Positions 42,092-50,855 of a stretch of DNA of 64,000 nt are shown piece by piece. Origin of the DNA: an uncultured Bacteroidota bacterium (GTDB lineage: Bacteria > Bacteroidota > Bacteroidia > JADZBD01). The stretch covers positions 18,182-82,181 of the forward strand of contig CALEYQ010000056.1 in assembly GCA_937924855.1 (NCBI GenBank). Reading direction: 5' to 3'. Within the stretch, counting starts at the first letter, position 1. Every line of letters starts with the position of its first letter. The position numbers and the translations under genes are program-made. Below the pieces are notes generated by a model. The model had not been told where the DNA came from and made no database searches. It worked only from the letters and a program-made list of their open reading frames with translations.

Positions 42092-42589
42092 CTATTTCTT
42101 TCTCCCGATTCGTTTCACTTTTTCCATCACCAAATCTTTTAAGCGGGTGCGGAAAAGTTCCATCTTTTTAAAGACCTGACTTTCGGATGTTCCGATAATC
42201 CGTGCGGCAAGAATTCCTGCATTTTTTCCACCGTTCAAAGCCACGGTAGCAACGGGTATTCCGGAAGGCATTTGCAGAATGGATAAAACGGAGTCCCATC
42301 CATCAATAGAGTTTGAACTTTTCACGGGCACTCCGATAACCGGCAGTGAGGTAAGAGAAGCCACCATTCCGGGAAGATGAGCAGCCCCGCCCGCTCCTGC
42401 AATAATTACTTTTACGCCTCTTTTATGAGCATTTCGCGCAAATTCAAACATTCTTTCCGGCGTGCGATGGGCAGAAACAATGGTAATTTCGTGAGGAATA
42501 TTTACCGATTCTAAAAAATCAGCCGCCTCCTGCATTACACCCAGGTCTGAATCGGATCCCATAATAATACTGACTTTTACTTTGCTCAT
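42092..42589 (-). CDS. purE: N5-carboxyaminoimidazole ribonucleotide mutase
   Basis: 165 residues, class I PurE. Converts N5-CAIR to CAIR in purine synthesis. IIMGSDSDLGVMQEAADFLE (nucleotide/phosphate loop), IVSAHRTPERMFEFA with catalytic His, IIAGAGGAAHLPGMVASLTS and the octameric interface region are all present. Its start overlaps purK by four bases, as expected for a coupled purK-purE pair. Confidence 0.97.
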   Translation of the reverse strand: MSKVKVSIIMGSDSDLGVMQEAADFLESVNIPHEITIVSAHRTPERMFEFARNAHKRGVKVIIAGAGGAAHLPGMVASLTSLPVIGVPVKSSNSIDGWDSVLSILQMPSGIPVATVALNGGKNAGILAARIIGTSESQVFKKMELFRTRLKDLVMEKVKRIGRKK

Positions 42590-43752
42590 GCGGTTATGGT
42601 TAATTTCTGTTTTATTTCAGAAGCCTTCTGAAGTGCTTCTTCTGCGGTTGAAGCCAAAATGGTAACATGTCCCATTTTTCGGAAGGGGGCCGTTTTCTCC
42701 TTTCCGTAAATATGCACTTTTACACCGGGAATCCGCATTACTTCATCCAGGTTATTATAAACAGCGTTTCCCGAAAATCCCGGCGCACCTAATAAATTCA
42801 ACATGGCAGAGGGACTCAAAACCCCGGTAGAGCCAAGAGGCAAATTCAAAATTCCCCGTAAGTGCTGTTCGTATTGTGATGTGGTGTGTGCCTCAATGGT
42901 GTGATGGCCGCTGTTATGAGGTCGCGGAGCCACTTCATTGATGAAAATTTCTTCGTTTTCATCCACAAATAACTCAACGGCCAGGAGACCACATACATTC
43001 AGCTCAGTAATAAGTTTTGAGGCAATTGATGCTGCCTTTTCCTCAAGTTTGGGAGAAATGCGGGCGGGACAAACCAAAAACTCAACCAGATTGGCGTCCG
43101 GATTAAACACCATTTCAACCGCCGGAAAAGAGGCCACCTCACCGGAAGCGTTTCGGCAAACAATAACACTGATTTCCATTTTTAAGCGTACCAGATCCTC
43201 AATAACCGATGGGCCTTCCAATAATTTTCCAAGATCCTTCTCACTTCGGATAATGGCCACTCCTTTGCCATCGTAACCGGCTTTTCTGGTTTTTTGAACA
43301 AAGGGAAATTTAATTTTTTCGGTTTCAAGGCCGCTTTTTATTTCGCTTGCATCAGAAACAAGGACAAAAGAAGAAGTAGGAAATCCATGATCCCGGTAAA
43401 ATTCTTTCTGCAATCCTTTATCCTGAATAATCCGAAGGGCAGCAGGATCGGGGTGAATAATTTTCCCGGCGACCTTTAAGCGTTCAAGTGCATTTACATT
43501 AACATGTTCAATTTCGATGGTAATCAGATCTTTGTCCTTGCCGAATTCAAAAACCGTTTCTTCGTCTTTGAATTCGCCGGTAGTAACATTCCTGAAAATC
43601 TGAGAAACAGGGCAGGCAGCTGAAGGATCGAGAAAATAAAGCGGAATTGAAAGAGGGGCTGCTGCAATTCCCAGCATTTTCCCAAGCTGACCCCCACCTA
43701 AAACCCCAACTCTGGTGGCTGAAGGTGAAAATTCCGATCGGGCATTTTCCAT
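42586..43752 (-). CDS. purK: N5-carboxyaminoimidazole ribonucleotide synthase
   Basis: 388 residues, ATP-grasp fold. Makes N5-CAIR from AIR, ATP and bicarbonate, feeding PurE. VGVLGGGQLGKMLGIAAAPL opens the N-terminal domain; FVQKTRKAGYDGKGVAII is the ATP-grasp lid, and EIFINEVAPRPHNSGHHTIE is the conserved metal/ATP site. The frame is open to a TTG at 43785, inside the upstream pseudouridine synthase gene; ATG 43752 is preferred. It ends in the ATGA overlap with purE. Confidence 0.96.
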   Translation of the reverse strand: MENARSEFSPSATRVGVLGGGQLGKMLGIAAAPLSIPLYFLDPSAACPVSQIFRNVTTGEFKDEETVFEFGKDKDLITIEIEHVNVNALERLKVAGKIIHPDPAALRIIQDKGLQKEFYRDHGFPTSSFVLVSDASEIKSGLETEKIKFPFVQKTRKAGYDGKGVAIIRSEKDLGKLLEGPSVIEDLVRLKMEISVIVCRNASGEVASFPAVEMVFNPDANLVEFLVCPARISPKLEEKAASIASKLITELNVCGLLAVELFVDENEEIFINEVAPRPHNSGHHTIEAHTTSQYEQHLRGILNLPLGSTGVLSPSAMLNLLGAPGFSGNAVYNNLDEVMRIPGVKVHIYGKEKTAPFRKMGHVTILASTAEEALQKASEIKQKLTITA

Positions 43753-43774
43753 GGTCGCAAAGATACGCAAAGGA

Positions 43775-44488
43775 TCATTTCCCAACTCGTCCGGGAAAGA
43801 GGCCTGAAAAATAATTCCATAAAGGATCAGATTTCACGGGCTCGGCAATTACCTCCATGTATTCATCCTTCACGGGATGCACAAAGCCCAGATACCGGGC
43901 ATGTAAATGAATAAATCCGCCCGGGTTAGGTCGGGGAGAACCATACTTTAAATCGCCCTTAATTGGACAATTTATGGCACTCAATTGAGCACGTATCTGG
44001 TGGTGGCGACCTGTTTTCAGGCCAATTTCCAATAAATAATAGCGATCCGAGGAGGCGATGAGAGAGTAATTCAGCTCCGCTTTTAATCCACTTTTTACTT
44101 CCCTTAAAAAAGCCTTGCTTTTATTCTTTTGCTGATTGCGAAGCAAATAGTGAACCAGCACTCCGGAGTCTTCCGGAGGTTTGTTTTGCGTTACGGCCCA
44201 ATAAACTTTTTTGATCTCGTGCTTTTGAAGCATCTCATTTATCCGCGCGAGGGCTTTGGAAGTTTTCGGAAAAATAACAGCCCCGCTCACCGGACGATCG
44301 AGGCGATGCGAAACTCCCAGAAAAACATTTCCCGGTTTATTATCACGAACCTTAATAAAATCCTTTATTATTTCAGACAGGGGCTTATCGCCCGTTTTAT
44401 CACCCTGGATAATGTCTCCCGGGCGCTTATTTGCAATGAGCAAATGATTATCCTCGTATAGTATTTCAGGAACAGGATCCAATCGCAC
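43775..44488 (-). CDS. RluA-family RNA pseudouridine synthase
   Basis: 237 residues, no S4 domain. Isomerises specific uridines in rRNA or tRNA. Core motifs: ILYEDNHLLIANKRPGDIIQ, SHRLDRPVSGAVIFPKTSKA with catalytic Asp, LLEIGLKTGRHHQIRAQLSA and FIHLHARYLGF. RluC/RluD-type target cannot be chosen from sequence. It overlaps panB by one base and sits before purK. Confidence 0.92.
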   Translation of the reverse strand: MRLDPVPEILYEDNHLLIANKRPGDIIQGDKTGDKPLSEIIKDFIKVRDNKPGNVFLGVSHRLDRPVSGAVIFPKTSKALARINEMLQKHEIKKVYWAVTQNKPPEDSGVLVHYLLRNQQKNKSKAFLREVKSGLKAELNYSLIASSDRYYLLEIGLKTGRHHQIRAQLSAINCPIKGDLKYGSPRPNPGGFIHLHARYLGFVHPVKDEYMEVIAEPVKSDPLWNYFSGLFPGRVGK

Positions 44489-45309
44489 TAGTATTGCTCT
44501 TCCTTATTGGGAAAGTTTTTGCCCTTAACGTCTTTGATATATTTCTTTACGGCTCCCCGGATATCATCATACAGGTTCATATAGCGCCGTAAAAACCGCG
44601 GACTGAACTGATAGGTAAGTCCCAGCATATCATGTGTAACCAAAACCTGGCCATCAACGCCCGATCCGGCTCCTATTCCAATAACGGGAACAGAAACAGA
44701 TTTTGCTACCTGCCCGGCAAGTTTAGCCGGTATTTTCTCAAGCACGATGGAAAAGCATCCGGCTTGTTCAAGCACTTTTGCATCCTTTAATAATTTTTCG
44801 GCCTCGGCTTTCTCCCGGGCACGAACTGTATAGGTTCCAAATTTATAAATGGATTGCGGGGTAAGTCCCAGATGTCCCATTACCGGAATTCCTGCAGAAA
44901 TAATGCGCACAATACTTTCTTTTACTTCTTCTCCTCCTTCAAGCTTCACCGCATGAGCACCCGCTTCCTTCATAATCCTAATGGCAGAATTCAACGCTTC
45001 CTTACTGTTTCCCTGATAGGTTCCAAAGGGCAGATCAACCACAATCAATGCCCTTTTTACGGCTCGCACCACACCTCCCGCATGACTTATCATATGGTCA
45101 AGCGTAATAGGCAATGTAGTTTCGTTTCCGTGCATTACATTACTGGCGCTATCGCCTACAAGAATTACATCAATGCCTGCATGGTCAAGAATCAGGGCCA
45201 TGGTAAAATCGTATGCCGTAAGCATAGAAATCTTCTCCCCGTTGCGCTTCATCTCCTGAAGCACATTGGTGGTAACCTTTTTAATTTCTTTTTTAGGTTT
45301 AGGTGCCAT
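44488..45309 (-). CDS. panB: 3-methyl-2-oxobutanoate hydroxymethyltransferase
   Basis: 273 residues. First committed step to pantothenate and CoA: transfers a C1 unit from methylene-THF to ketoisovalerate. The family motifs ISMLTAYDFTMALILDHAGI, VILVGDSASNVMHGNETTLP and IPVIGIGAGSGVDGQVLV-type ends are all present, with the metal-binding Asp in VGDS. It follows the T9SS propeller gene by five bases and is in the minus-strand biosynthetic operon. Confidence 0.97.
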   Translation of the reverse strand: MAPKPKKEIKKVTTNVLQEMKRNGEKISMLTAYDFTMALILDHAGIDVILVGDSASNVMHGNETTLPITLDHMISHAGGVVRAVKRALIVVDLPFGTYQGNSKEALNSAIRIMKEAGAHAVKLEGGEEVKESIVRIISAGIPVMGHLGLTPQSIYKFGTYTVRAREKAEAEKLLKDAKVLEQAGCFSIVLEKIPAKLAGQVAKSVSVPVIGIGAGSGVDGQVLVTHDMLGLTYQFSPRFLRRYMNLYDDIRGAVKKYIKDVKGKNFPNKEEQY

Positions 45310-45314
45310 GCTTT

Positions 45315-47855
45315 TTAGTCAATTTTAATGAAGCGGTAAGAACTCCTCCCCGACTCCGTTTCAAGATTTAAAAAATACATGCCGCAGGGAAGATGGTTAA
45401 TAGAAACTGAGGTTTCTGCATCCGGGTATAGATTTCGGATCGCAGGCGAAATTAAAATCTGCCCTGAAATATCTGTAACTGTAACATTTAAAACTTTCAG
45501 CGAAGACTTCGAAACCAGGTTAATCGTCTCACGGGCCGGATTGGGAAAAAGTGTTACGGATAAATTATTGCCGGGTTCGGAAAATCCGGGAACAAAACCC
45601 GGATCAAGCATCACAAAATGCGCATGCACATCTCCATTAATGGCAGTAAACTTCCCTCCCATGGCAATTTTGTTTCCTACCTTTAAGTAACACATCGGAC
45701 TTCTATTGGCAGAAATGTTATAGGCGGAAACGCCCGTACCCTGATTTGGAGAAACGGCCACCCGTGTCCGGTTCTGACCTCCTGACTCGGAAAAATCGCC
45801 GCCGTAAATAATTCCCGGCAAAAACAATCCTACCGATCTCACAAATCCATTCGGAGCCGGATTAAAACCGGAAAGCGCGCCTGAAACACCATGTACGGCG
45901 GCAACATTTTTTCGGGTTACGGTTCCCACTTTGGAAAACCAGCCACCGAAATACAAATTACTTCCATCGAAATAACAGCTATAAACTCCCTGATCCGGAG
46001 CGGGATTAAAAGAAGGAATGCTATAACCTGAAATTGTATCAAGCGCAGCAAGATTATTTCTCGACAAACCGCCAATTTCATTAAAAAATCCTCCCGCAAA
46101 AATCCGGTCAGTTCCTGAAACCATTGAATTTACCGTTCCATTGGCATCCGGGTACCAATTTAAAACGGCTCCGGTAAAACGATCCGCAGCGCCGGCATTC
46201 CTCCGGGAATTCCCTCCTACTAAGTTAAAAGAACCGCCAAAATAAACTTTCCCATTCAGCACCGCCAGCGTTCTGATGGTTCCATTGGAATTAGGGTTAA
46301 AAGAAGTCACCGTTTGTGTGCCTAAATCCACGCACCCGATCCTTCCTCTTGGGCTTCCGCCCAGCGATCCAAAACTTCCGGCCGCATATAGTTTACCATC
46401 CGGAGCAATGGCCAAAGCAAAAATTTCACCATCAGCACCAATGGAAAATCCGGAGGCCTGACCTGTTGAGATATCAATGGCCGCAAGATTGTTTCGTTCT
46501 GTTCCGTTAATACACACAAAATCACCTCCAACATACAATAGAGAGTCATTCATGGAAACAGAACGCACAGGGTCTGAAGTCTGGGTTAAAAATGGCAATG
46601 AGTTTCCTATAGAATCACTTTTAGCCAGGTTTCTACGGGAGTTATTACCGGCGTTGGTAAATGAACCTGCCACAAAAACATATTTACGTAGGGGGGAAAC
46701 TGCAATCGAATAAATAATGCCATTGGTATTAAAGGTATAAGGCTGAACAAGTCCGGAAGCCGTATCAATCAGGGCAATATTTCCCCGCGGACTACCTGAA
46801 ACGGTACCAAAGTTGCCTCCGATAAAAAGCGAGTTATTAAAAACTGAAATGGAGGAAAATTCACCCGAATCAGCGGCCAATCTTCCGCCGGGCGAGGGTC
46901 CGCCCGAATTTCCCGACCAGTTATTTCTTTGCCCCCAGCGCCCGAAACAATAAACGGGTCCTGATGGGGACGCTAAAAAAGTAGTATCTACCCGGTTGGA
47001 AAGGGTATTGTATTTGACAAGAAATTTAAAGGGTTTGGAATCAACCTGCAAAAAAGTACCACCTGCAAATAAATTACCCCGGCTGTAGAAAAGGCTGAAA
47101 ACTGCACCGTTCACATTTGGATTAAATGACCGAAGAATATGCGGGTTGGAAAGGTTTCCGGTAAGCTGGCTTAACTCCGCCACATTATTTCTTGTAAGTC
47201 CATCAACCTTGGTAAAGGCGCCGCCAATATAAAGACTGTTTTTCCCCTTGGGCTCAATGGCATAAACCGGTCCGTTTACCAGAGGTTTCCAATTATCATA
47301 GGGGGTTCCGTCATAAGGATTGAGAATGGCAATATTGGATCTGTTTTGCCCGCCGATAAAAGTAAAATCACCACCAACATAAATATTGGGTCGGGGAATA
47401 TTGGAAGCCGGATTGCTAGGCAGAACCCAAATGGCATAAACGGGGCCATCGGGCATAGGATTAAAACTCGGGTAGAGATATCCGTTTTTGGCAATATGAG
47501 CCAGATTTTGCCGGGGTTGTCCGCCCACCAATCCGAAGTCTCCTCCGATATACCATCCGCCCCAGCTATCCGGGTAAACGCAATAAACGGGGCCATCAAC
47601 TTCAGGAAACCCGGGAATGGCAGGATTACCGTTCAAAGTGTCGAGAACCAACCCATAGCCGGAAGATTTTCCCACATAAGAAAACCTGCCACCCAGATAA
47701 ACTTCATTTCCGTATTGGGAAATGGCATTTACCGGCCCATTGGGAACCCAGAATGCAGTATCGAAATATTGGGCCATGGAAAGGGCCGGGAACATCCAAA
47801 GAATGCCGAAAAAAAGCCCTTTAACGCCAAAGGAAAATTTATTTAAACAAGCCAT
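45315..47855 (-). CDS. Large delta-60-repeat propeller protein with T9SS sorting domain
   Basis: 846 residues. Signal peptide (LFFGILWMFPALSMAQ), then about 14 repeats of about 50 residues with the pattern 'vyiGG.Ft.vgg..r.niA.ld..tG' (for example SLYIGGAFTKVDGLTRNNVA), known as delta-60/DUF5122-type. C-terminal T9SS domain: VTLFPNPARETINLVS .. GMYFLNLETESG. A surface propeller with presumed binding function. Start ATG 47855 lies within the end of the kinase gene (17-base overlap); ATG 47870 is also possible. Notable for being wedged between housekeeping genes. Confidence 0.85.
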   Translation of the reverse strand: MACLNKFSFGVKGLFFGILWMFPALSMAQYFDTAFWVPNGPVNAISQYGNEVYLGGRFSYVGKSSGYGLVLDTLNGNPAIPGFPEVDGPVYCVYPDSWGGWYIGGDFGLVGGQPRQNLAHIAKNGYLYPSFNPMPDGPVYAIWVLPSNPASNIPRPNIYVGGDFTFIGGQNRSNIAILNPYDGTPYDNWKPLVNGPVYAIEPKGKNSLYIGGAFTKVDGLTRNNVAELSQLTGNLSNPHILRSFNPNVNGAVFSLFYSRGNLFAGGTFLQVDSKPFKFLVKYNTLSNRVDTTFLASPSGPVYCFGRWGQRNNWSGNSGGPSPGGRLAADSGEFSSISVFNNSLFIGGNFGTVSGSPRGNIALIDTASGLVQPYTFNTNGIIYSIAVSPLRKYVFVAGSFTNAGNNSRRNLAKSDSIGNSLPFLTQTSDPVRSVSMNDSLLYVGGDFVCINGTERNNLAAIDISTGQASGFSIGADGEIFALAIAPDGKLYAAGSFGSLGGSPRGRIGCVDLGTQTVTSFNPNSNGTIRTLAVLNGKVYFGGSFNLVGGNSRRNAGAADRFTGAVLNWYPDANGTVNSMVSGTDRIFAGGFFNEIGGLSRNNLAALDTISGYSIPSFNPAPDQGVYSCYFDGSNLYFGGWFSKVGTVTRKNVAAVHGVSGALSGFNPAPNGFVRSVGLFLPGIIYGGDFSESGGQNRTRVAVSPNQGTGVSAYNISANRSPMCYLKVGNKIAMGGKFTAINGDVHAHFVMLDPGFVPGFSEPGNNLSVTLFPNPARETINLVSKSSLKVLNVTVTDISGQILISPAIRNLYPDAETSVSINHLPCGMYFLNLETESGRSSYRFIKID

Positions 47856-48468
47856 GAAGCTCGGCATCAATTTTATTTACAATTATGCCAAGATCTTCTT
47901 TCTTCTCGGAAAAGTTATTTTCATCGATATCAACATAAAGAATCCGGGCACCTTCGTTTTCCTGCTCGTACGTGGTAATCCAGGCTTCGTAACGCTCATT
48001 GAGACGCTTCAGATAATCAATGCGAATGGCATTCTCATATTCTCTGCCCCTTTTCTGGATGTTGTTTACCAGGGTGGGAACCGTGGCTCTCAGGTAAATC
48101 AATAAATCGGGTGGCTTAATCAGAGATTCCATGATTTTGAACAGTGAAAAATAACTCTCAAAATCACGGGTTGTCATCAGCCCCATGCTGTGCAGGTTGG
48201 GAGCAAAAATATAAGCATCTTCGTAAATCGTTCTGTCCTGAATTACGGTTTTTTTGTTTTTCTTAATCTGCAATACCTGTTCAAACCGGGTATTCAGAAA
48301 GTATACCTGCAGGTTAAAAGACCACCGTTGCATATCCTCATAAAAATCGTTCAGGTAAGGATTGTCATCCACATCTTCATATTGAGGAATCCAATTATAA
48401 TGCTTCCCAAGAAGGGAGGTCAGGGTGGTTTTACCCGATCCGATATTACCGGCAACAGCTACGTGCAT
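47839..48468 (-). CDS. Deoxynucleoside kinase (dNK family)
   Basis: 209 residues. Phosphorylates deoxynucleosides for nucleotide salvage. P-loop VAGNIGSGKTTLTSLLGKHY, the ERS-like DRTIYEDAYIFAPNL motif, and the lid/LID-Arg motif KRGREYENAIRIDYLKRLNE. Related Bacteroidota enzymes prefer deoxyguanosine or deoxyadenosine; the preference here is not known. A second, distinct dNK is encoded at 57.4 kb. Confidence 0.92.
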   Translation of the reverse strand: MHVAVAGNIGSGKTTLTSLLGKHYNWIPQYEDVDDNPYLNDFYEDMQRWSFNLQVYFLNTRFEQVLQIKKNKKTVIQDRTIYEDAYIFAPNLHSMGLMTTRDFESYFSLFKIMESLIKPPDLLIYLRATVPTLVNNIQKRGREYENAIRIDYLKRLNERYEAWITTYEQENEGARILYVDIDENNFSEKKEDLGIIVNKIDAELHGLFK

Positions 48469-48541
48469 ACGTTAAAAAGTTTGGGGAACTAAAGTACAAA
48501 TTCATTTGGCTTTTTGAACCCTTTTGCCAATAAAATTTGAC

Positions 48542-49333
48542 TTATTTTACCCCATAAATCCTGATTTTCCCGGGATATTTCAGGTAGATTTCACTTTTTG
48601 ATAACCAAAGCACAAAAACACCTTCTCCCTTAAACCACAAGGTGTCGTTCAGATCCGACTTCAACTCGTATATACCCATTCCTCCGGGTTCATTCAGACC
48701 ATAATAAACCCGCGACTCCGCTACCTGAAAATCGGAAGGCACGGTAAGCGGAAGTGTTTTCAGGTAATTCCCAAAAATATCGAAAGTGTAGATCAATCCG
48801 TTTTCACCCCGTAAAAAAACCCTGTTTTCCTGCTCGAGAATACCCACAGGATTTAAGGTTTTTCCCAACAAAGGGAAAAGGTTAAGGGATTGAGAAATCG
48901 GTTGCTTTTTGGGAGGATCCAACCGGAAAAGCACGCCCCGGCTGGCATCAAAAACCCAAAAGCCCCGCTCCTGGCTCAAACAAGCCACCCAGGGATTGTC
49001 GATTCCGAAAGCCGATAAGTTGCCTGTCCTTTTTACCTCGGAAAGCATATTGTCGAGAAAAACAACCTCACCGGGTCCGCGATAAAACAACATGATTCGC
49101 TGGCTGTTTCCCACATCAGCAGAGGTAATTTCTCCGAGTTTTTTATCTGTAAATGTTTTAAGCACCTTTCCCTGGGCATCGCATTTGGTAAATACATCCT
49201 GATTCACCAAAAAAACATTTCCCAGATTGTCGGTTTGAAATTTTTCGGATGTAAAGATTATTTCCCGTCTGAATACAGGTTCATCCCGCGCTATAAAAGG
49301 CAAAAGCAGAAAAAAAAGAAGGCAGGCTCTCAC
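48542..49333 (-). CDS. Exported beta-propeller-like protein, unknown function
   Basis: 263 residues. A short signal (ACLLFFLLLPFIA) is followed by propeller-like strands: KFQTDNLGNVFLVNQDVFTK, SQRIMLFYRGPGEVVFLDNM, FGIDNPWVACLSQERGFWVF, VGILEQENRVFLRGENGLIY and SKSEIYLKYPGKIRIYGVK. No family motif is certain. The GTG start at 49333 overlaps the GH3-family stop (GTGA), so the two are translationally coupled. Confidence 0.6.
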   Translation of the reverse strand: MRACLLFFLLLPFIARDEPVFRREIIFTSEKFQTDNLGNVFLVNQDVFTKCDAQGKVLKTFTDKKLGEITSADVGNSQRIMLFYRGPGEVVFLDNMLSEVKRTGNLSAFGIDNPWVACLSQERGFWVFDASRGVLFRLDPPKKQPISQSLNLFPLLGKTLNPVGILEQENRVFLRGENGLIYTFDIFGNYLKTLPLTVPSDFQVAESRVYYGLNEPGGMGIYELKSDLNDTLWFKGEGVFVLWLSKSEIYLKYPGKIRIYGVK

Positions 49334-50847
49334 TTCCGGTTGAATTTTAAAATTTCTTCAATGTATTTTCTGTCATTCGACAACCGGGGAACTTTATTTT
49401 GTCCTCCGAGTCGTCCCCTGTGTTTCATCCATTCAAAAAATGTGCCCTTTTCAACAGTTCTTACAATCGGCTCTCTCAGGGCATAATCATTAAATCGTTT
49501 GGCCTCATAATCGGAATTCAGGGACTTTAAGGCGTTGTCGAGTAATGCGGTAAAATAGGCAAGGTCGGCCGGTTCTTTTTCAAATTCCAAAACCCATTCG
49601 TGGGCGCCTGCTTTTCCTTCATCCATAAATACAGGACCCACGGAAAATTCGGCAACTATTGCATCCGTTTTCTGGCAGGCAACCTGGAGGGCATGCTCAA
49701 CGTTATGAACCATAACCTCCTCGCCAAAAACATTTAAAAACTGTTTTGTTCTTCCGCTGATCACGAATCGGTAGGGATGGGTTGAAGTAAACCGGATGGT
49801 GTCGCCAATCCTGTATCTCCATAGCCCTGCATTGGTGGTAATAACCAGCGAATAATCAATGCCCGGTTTAACCTCCATCAGCGACAAAGTTTTTGCCTCG
49901 GGATTTTCCCATTCTCCGGGTGGAATAAATTCATAATAAATCCCATAGTCAAGCATCAGCAATAATTCACCGGGTTCTTTTTGGTCCTGAATGCCGAAAA
50001 ACCCCTCGGAAGCATTATATAACTCCAAAAAACGAAGATTATTACCGGGAAACAGATCTGAAAATTGTTTCCGATAAGGTTCAAAATTTACCCCACCGTG
50101 AAAATACACTTCAAGAGATGGCCAGATTTTCTCAAGGGTTTTAGTCTTCTTAATTTCCAAAATGCGTTTCAGCAACACCAACATCCAACTCGGAACTCCG
50201 GCCAGACTGGTAATATTTTCCTCCATGGTGGAACGAGCTAACTTTTCAAGTTTCTCTTCCCAATTATCCATTAAAGCAATAGAAAGTTCGGGCGCTCTGA
50301 AAAATTCAGCCCAAAGGGGAAGGTGGCTGATTACAAGTGCCGAAAGGTCGCCATAATAGGACTCGCCCCCGCCATTTCTGTAGGTTCCCCGGCTTCCGGC
50401 AAGGGCCAGATTTTTTCCGGTAAACAATCTTGTCTCAGGATAATTAATGCAGTAAAATGTAACCATATCCCTGCCACCATTATAATGGCATCCGTCAAGG
50501 GCTTCATCGGTGAGGGGAATAAATTTACTTTTATCACCTGTAGTTCCGCTGCTTTTGGCAAAATATTTCGTTTCACCGGGCCATAAAACATCCGGCTCCC
50601 CTTTACGCATTTTGTCAATATCTCCCTTCAGCGACTCATAATCCTGCAGGGGAATTCTTCTAACAAAATCTTCCCGGTTCTGAATATCAATCATGCCAAA
50701 CCGCTTACCAAACCTTGTGTTGCTTCCCTGCTTTAACAAACGCTGAAGCCATTCTTCCTGAACATCGTGAGGATATTTCATGAATAACTCAATCTGATGC
50801 ATCCTTTTGCGCATCCACCAACTGGCTATGGAATTAAGAATCGACAT
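49330..50847 (-). CDS. GH3 auxin-responsive promoter-family (acyl-adenylate) protein
   Basis: 505 residues, cytoplasmic. The GH3 family makes acyl-amide conjugates by adenylation in plants; bacterial members are uncharacterised but share the fold. The ATP-binding P-loop-like motif KYFAKSSGTTGDKSKFIPLT is clear, with LELYNASEGFFGIQDQKEPG and GLWRYRIGDTIRFT later. It lies 8 bases after polX and is coupled to the propeller gene downstream. Confidence 0.9.
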   Translation of the reverse strand: MSILNSIASWWMRKRMHQIELFMKYPHDVQEEWLQRLLKQGSNTRFGKRFGMIDIQNREDFVRRIPLQDYESLKGDIDKMRKGEPDVLWPGETKYFAKSSGTTGDKSKFIPLTDEALDGCHYNGGRDMVTFYCINYPETRLFTGKNLALAGSRGTYRNGGGESYYGDLSALVISHLPLWAEFFRAPELSIALMDNWEEKLEKLARSTMEENITSLAGVPSWMLVLLKRILEIKKTKTLEKIWPSLEVYFHGGVNFEPYRKQFSDLFPGNNLRFLELYNASEGFFGIQDQKEPGELLLMLDYGIYYEFIPPGEWENPEAKTLSLMEVKPGIDYSLVITTNAGLWRYRIGDTIRFTSTHPYRFVISGRTKQFLNVFGEEVMVHNVEHALQVACQKTDAIVAEFSVGPVFMDEGKAGAHEWVLEFEKEPADLAYFTALLDNALKSLNSDYEAKRFNDYALREPIVRTVEKGTFFEWMKHRGRLGGQNKVPRLSNDRKYIEEILKFNRK

Positions 50848-50855
50848 AGTCTGAA

